Origin: Verrucomicrobiales bacterium
Lineage (GTDB): Bacteria; Verrucomicrobiota; Verrucomicrobiia; Verrucomicrobiales; V1-33
DNA: 64,000 bases
Assembly (NCBI GenBank): GCA_018003315.1
Contig: JAGNEJ010000009.1
Span: 26,767-90,766 of the forward strand
Reading direction: 5' to 3'
Shown: positions 62,520 to 64,000 of the stretch, one piece after another
Position numbering within the stretch: position 1 is the first letter of the stretch
How the letters are laid out: every line of letters begins with the position of its first letter
Notes under the pieces: model-generated
What the model was told of the DNA's origin: nothing
The model's database searches: none
The model's input: the letters and a program-made list of their open reading frames with translations, nothing else
Translations under genes and position numbers: made by a program

Positions 62520-64000
62520 ATGATGAACCTTGGAGTCCCGAACGACCCAATCCAAGACCTGACGCCTCCCGCACCCGTTTCGCAAGTTGCACCGCAGGGT
62601 TCTTCGAACGATGCTGGAGGGGACGGATTGATGCGGGCTGCCGCGACGGGCGCTGTTGGGTTGGTCATTGCAGGATTGCTGCTTGGGAAAAAAGCCGGAT
62701 TGGTGGCGGCCTTGATTGGTGCCGGAACCCGGCTGCTGCAGCGGCCTCCGGCGTGTAGCGCATCGGACTCCACAAAAACGCCACCACTGACTCCGGAGGC
62801 ACTGCCGGAGGAGACGGAGAAGGTGATTGGCCACGGCAATGCCGGAGGCACTAAGTCGGCGACAACGCCAGGCTGCCCGCCCGCAGAACTCGCACCAGAA
62901 CCGGCTGCGCAAGCACCGGCCTTGGTCATTCCAACCATGCTGCCTGAGGCGGAACGGTTGGATCCCGTTGTCGTGAATCCTCCGGAGGGAAGCGTGCTCC
63001 ACGGGTCTTCGAATTTCCCAGTCAATGAATTGTTTCCAGAAATTTCGGACCACCTGAACGAGGATCCGGCACCGCCGACTGCTTCCGAAAAAGCGGAAGC
63101 TGCGATCGGGAACGAGGATAAAAACCTCGTCGATCCATACGCGCCGGTGCCGTCGATTCTTCCAGAGCATCCTCCGCCACAGTCTCCATTTCGGGAACGG
63201 AGAACGCCTCCGATTCATTCGGAACCAAAGCCCATGCTTGATTTGGACGAGGTGCTCGGGGGCGGCGGCAATCCGCTCCCGCCAGCACCCGCACCGCCGC
63301 TCGGACGAGCGGAAGTGTTAGCCATGGTTGAGAGCGGAACGGTTGCAGCGGAGCCAGTGCTCCTTCCATCCGGCGGAGCCGCCCCAACCACCGGGAAGAG
63401 GCTGGAGTTGTTAGCCGCGGACGTGCCGGCCGGGACAATCGCCCCCCTTCCCATTGGAAACCTTTCCCCGGCGGCCCCGCAAATCCTGCCGTTTGCACCC
63501 TCCGCACCCAATCCTGAAACCGGGGCGGCATCGGACCGGATGCATGACCCGGAGCTTGCCGCCATCTTGCCGGAAATGGAACGTGCGTTGGAACGCGCTT
63601 TGTCCGGTGAGAACTGCCCAAACGGAAGCGCCGCCTCGGCTAGAAAATTTGATTTTGAAGAAATTTTCAAGGAACTGGCACCGGTCATAGAAGATTCACC
63701 GAGTGCGTTGCCTCCGGATTCCGGGGAATTTCATTTCCGGCAACCGCAGGGCCAGGCGATTCCAATTGCACCTTCGACTACTGCTCAGCCGGAAACACAC
63801 CCAACCGAGGACCTTTCCACGCTCTCACCGGAGGAAATTTGGCAATTCGCCGCAGCGCAATCGGCCTCCGTTCCTGTGACCGTCCCGGCTTCCCCGCCGG
63901 TGGTGTTGGGCGAGCAGCATCAGGAAACCGCCACGCCCCTGAGCGCTGAAAATTCGGTTTCTGCCACGGAATTGCCTGTGATTAGGGTGGTGTCTCCAGG
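62520..64000 (+). CDS. Pro/Ala-rich membrane-anchored protein (partial, runs off right edge)
   Basis: The frame from an ATG at 62520 stays open for more than 490 codons to the window end. An in-frame stop lies at 62475, so this is the first possible ATG. Residues about 42-75 hold one membrane helix (GAVGLVIAGLLLGKKAG, then LVAALIGAGTRLL), followed by a very Pro/Ala/Glu-rich region with no recognised domain and short acidic motifs such as LDLDEVL and FDFEEIFKELAPVIED. Probably a single-pass scaffold, perhaps cytoplasmic. Function unknown. Confidence 0.6.
   Translation, partial: MMNLGVPNDPIQDLTPPAPVSQVAPQGSSNDAGGDGLMRAAATGAVGLVIAGLLLGKKAGLVAALIGAGTRLLQRPPACSASDSTKTPPLTPEALPEETEKVIGHGNAGGTKSATTPGCPPAELAPEPAAQAPALVIPTMLPEAERLDPVVVNPPEGSVLHGSSNFPVNELFPEISDHLNEDPAPPTASEKAEAAIGNEDKNLVDPYAPVPSILPEHPPPQSPFRERRTPPIHSEPKPMLDLDEVLGGGGNPLPPAPAPPLGRAEVLAMVESGTVAAEPVLLPSGGAAPTTGKRLELLAADVPAGTIAPLPIGNLSPAAPQILPFAPSAPNPETGAASDRMHDPELAAILPEMERALERALSGENCPNGSAASARKFDFEEIFKELAPVIEDSPSALPPDSGEFHFRQPQGQAIPIAPSTTAQPETHPTEDLSTLSPEEIWQFAAAQSASVPVTVPASPPVVLGEQHQETATPLSAENSVSATELPVIRVVSP

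Overview
The window has two unlike halves. Positions 1 to about 30.78 kb are the right part of a lambda-type siphovirus prophage that runs off the left edge. It ends at a minus-strand tRNA-Pro(GGG) (30778-30854), and the integrase sits directly inside that junction. From about 30.85 kb to the right edge is chromosome of what is most likely a Verrucomicrobiota bacterium. The evidence is a PEP-CTERM protein ending in an Arg-rich tail, giant secreted lamin-tail/CotH proteins, several secreted repeat proteins with a shared C-terminal style, and a dnaK-groES-groEL cluster in GC-rich DNA. The phylum is inferred from gene style; no rRNA is present.

Prophage layout: a leftward accessory group (partial FPLGQ/GDWGD protein, 75-aa protein, amidoligase) faces a rightward group (DUF2786 protein, small proteins, AAA+ ATPase, ParB-like protein, ParB-methyltransferase fusion, HAD-like protein, second methyltransferase). 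The late operon then follows lambda order: small terminase, large terminase, a lipoprotein and an M15 lysin, a gpW-position protein, portal, S49 protease with a nested scaffold, capsid, FII-like, Z-like, U-like, V-like, G/GT with a -1 frameshift on A AAA AAG, and tape measure. After that come unfamiliar tail-tip and fibre proteins, a glycosyltransferase-sulfotransferase fusion, two small membrane proteins, a terminator, an excisionase-like HTH protein and the integrase. Four cargo insertions interrupt the late genes: a zinc-ribbon protein, an AbiE toxin-antitoxin pair, an HNH endonuclease and an ankyrin protein.

The most unusual signal is a hexamer, GTTGAC (once ATTGAC), 14-17 nt upstream of 13 prophage start codons that mostly lack a Shine-Dalgarno sequence. 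It lies inside coding sequence, over stop codons, or in true intergenic DNA, and it always belongs to the downstream gene. It corrects several starts and marks the in-frame internal start of the nested scaffold gene. After each of the four cargo insertions, the next structural gene carries it. It looks like a phage-specific gene-start element, either translational or a compact late promoter.

Chromosomal layout: zinc-type dehydrogenase; a repeat-rich spacer; three successive secreted proteins (PEP-CTERM, four-repeat protein, 1496-aa lamin-tail/CotH protein); UDP-glucose 6-dehydrogenase; RsmB-like rRNA methyltransferase; cyclic-nucleotide-binding protein; FG-GAP secreted protein (minus); Spy-like periplasmic protein; dnaK behind a near-perfect sigma-54 promoter, then groES and groEL; S9 peptidase, PAS-AraC regulator and RecQ (all minus); a helix-hairpin-helix/zinc-ribbon membrane protein; a 1049-aa secreted protein; a CPBP protease; ComF; and a Pro/Ala-rich membrane protein cut by the right edge.
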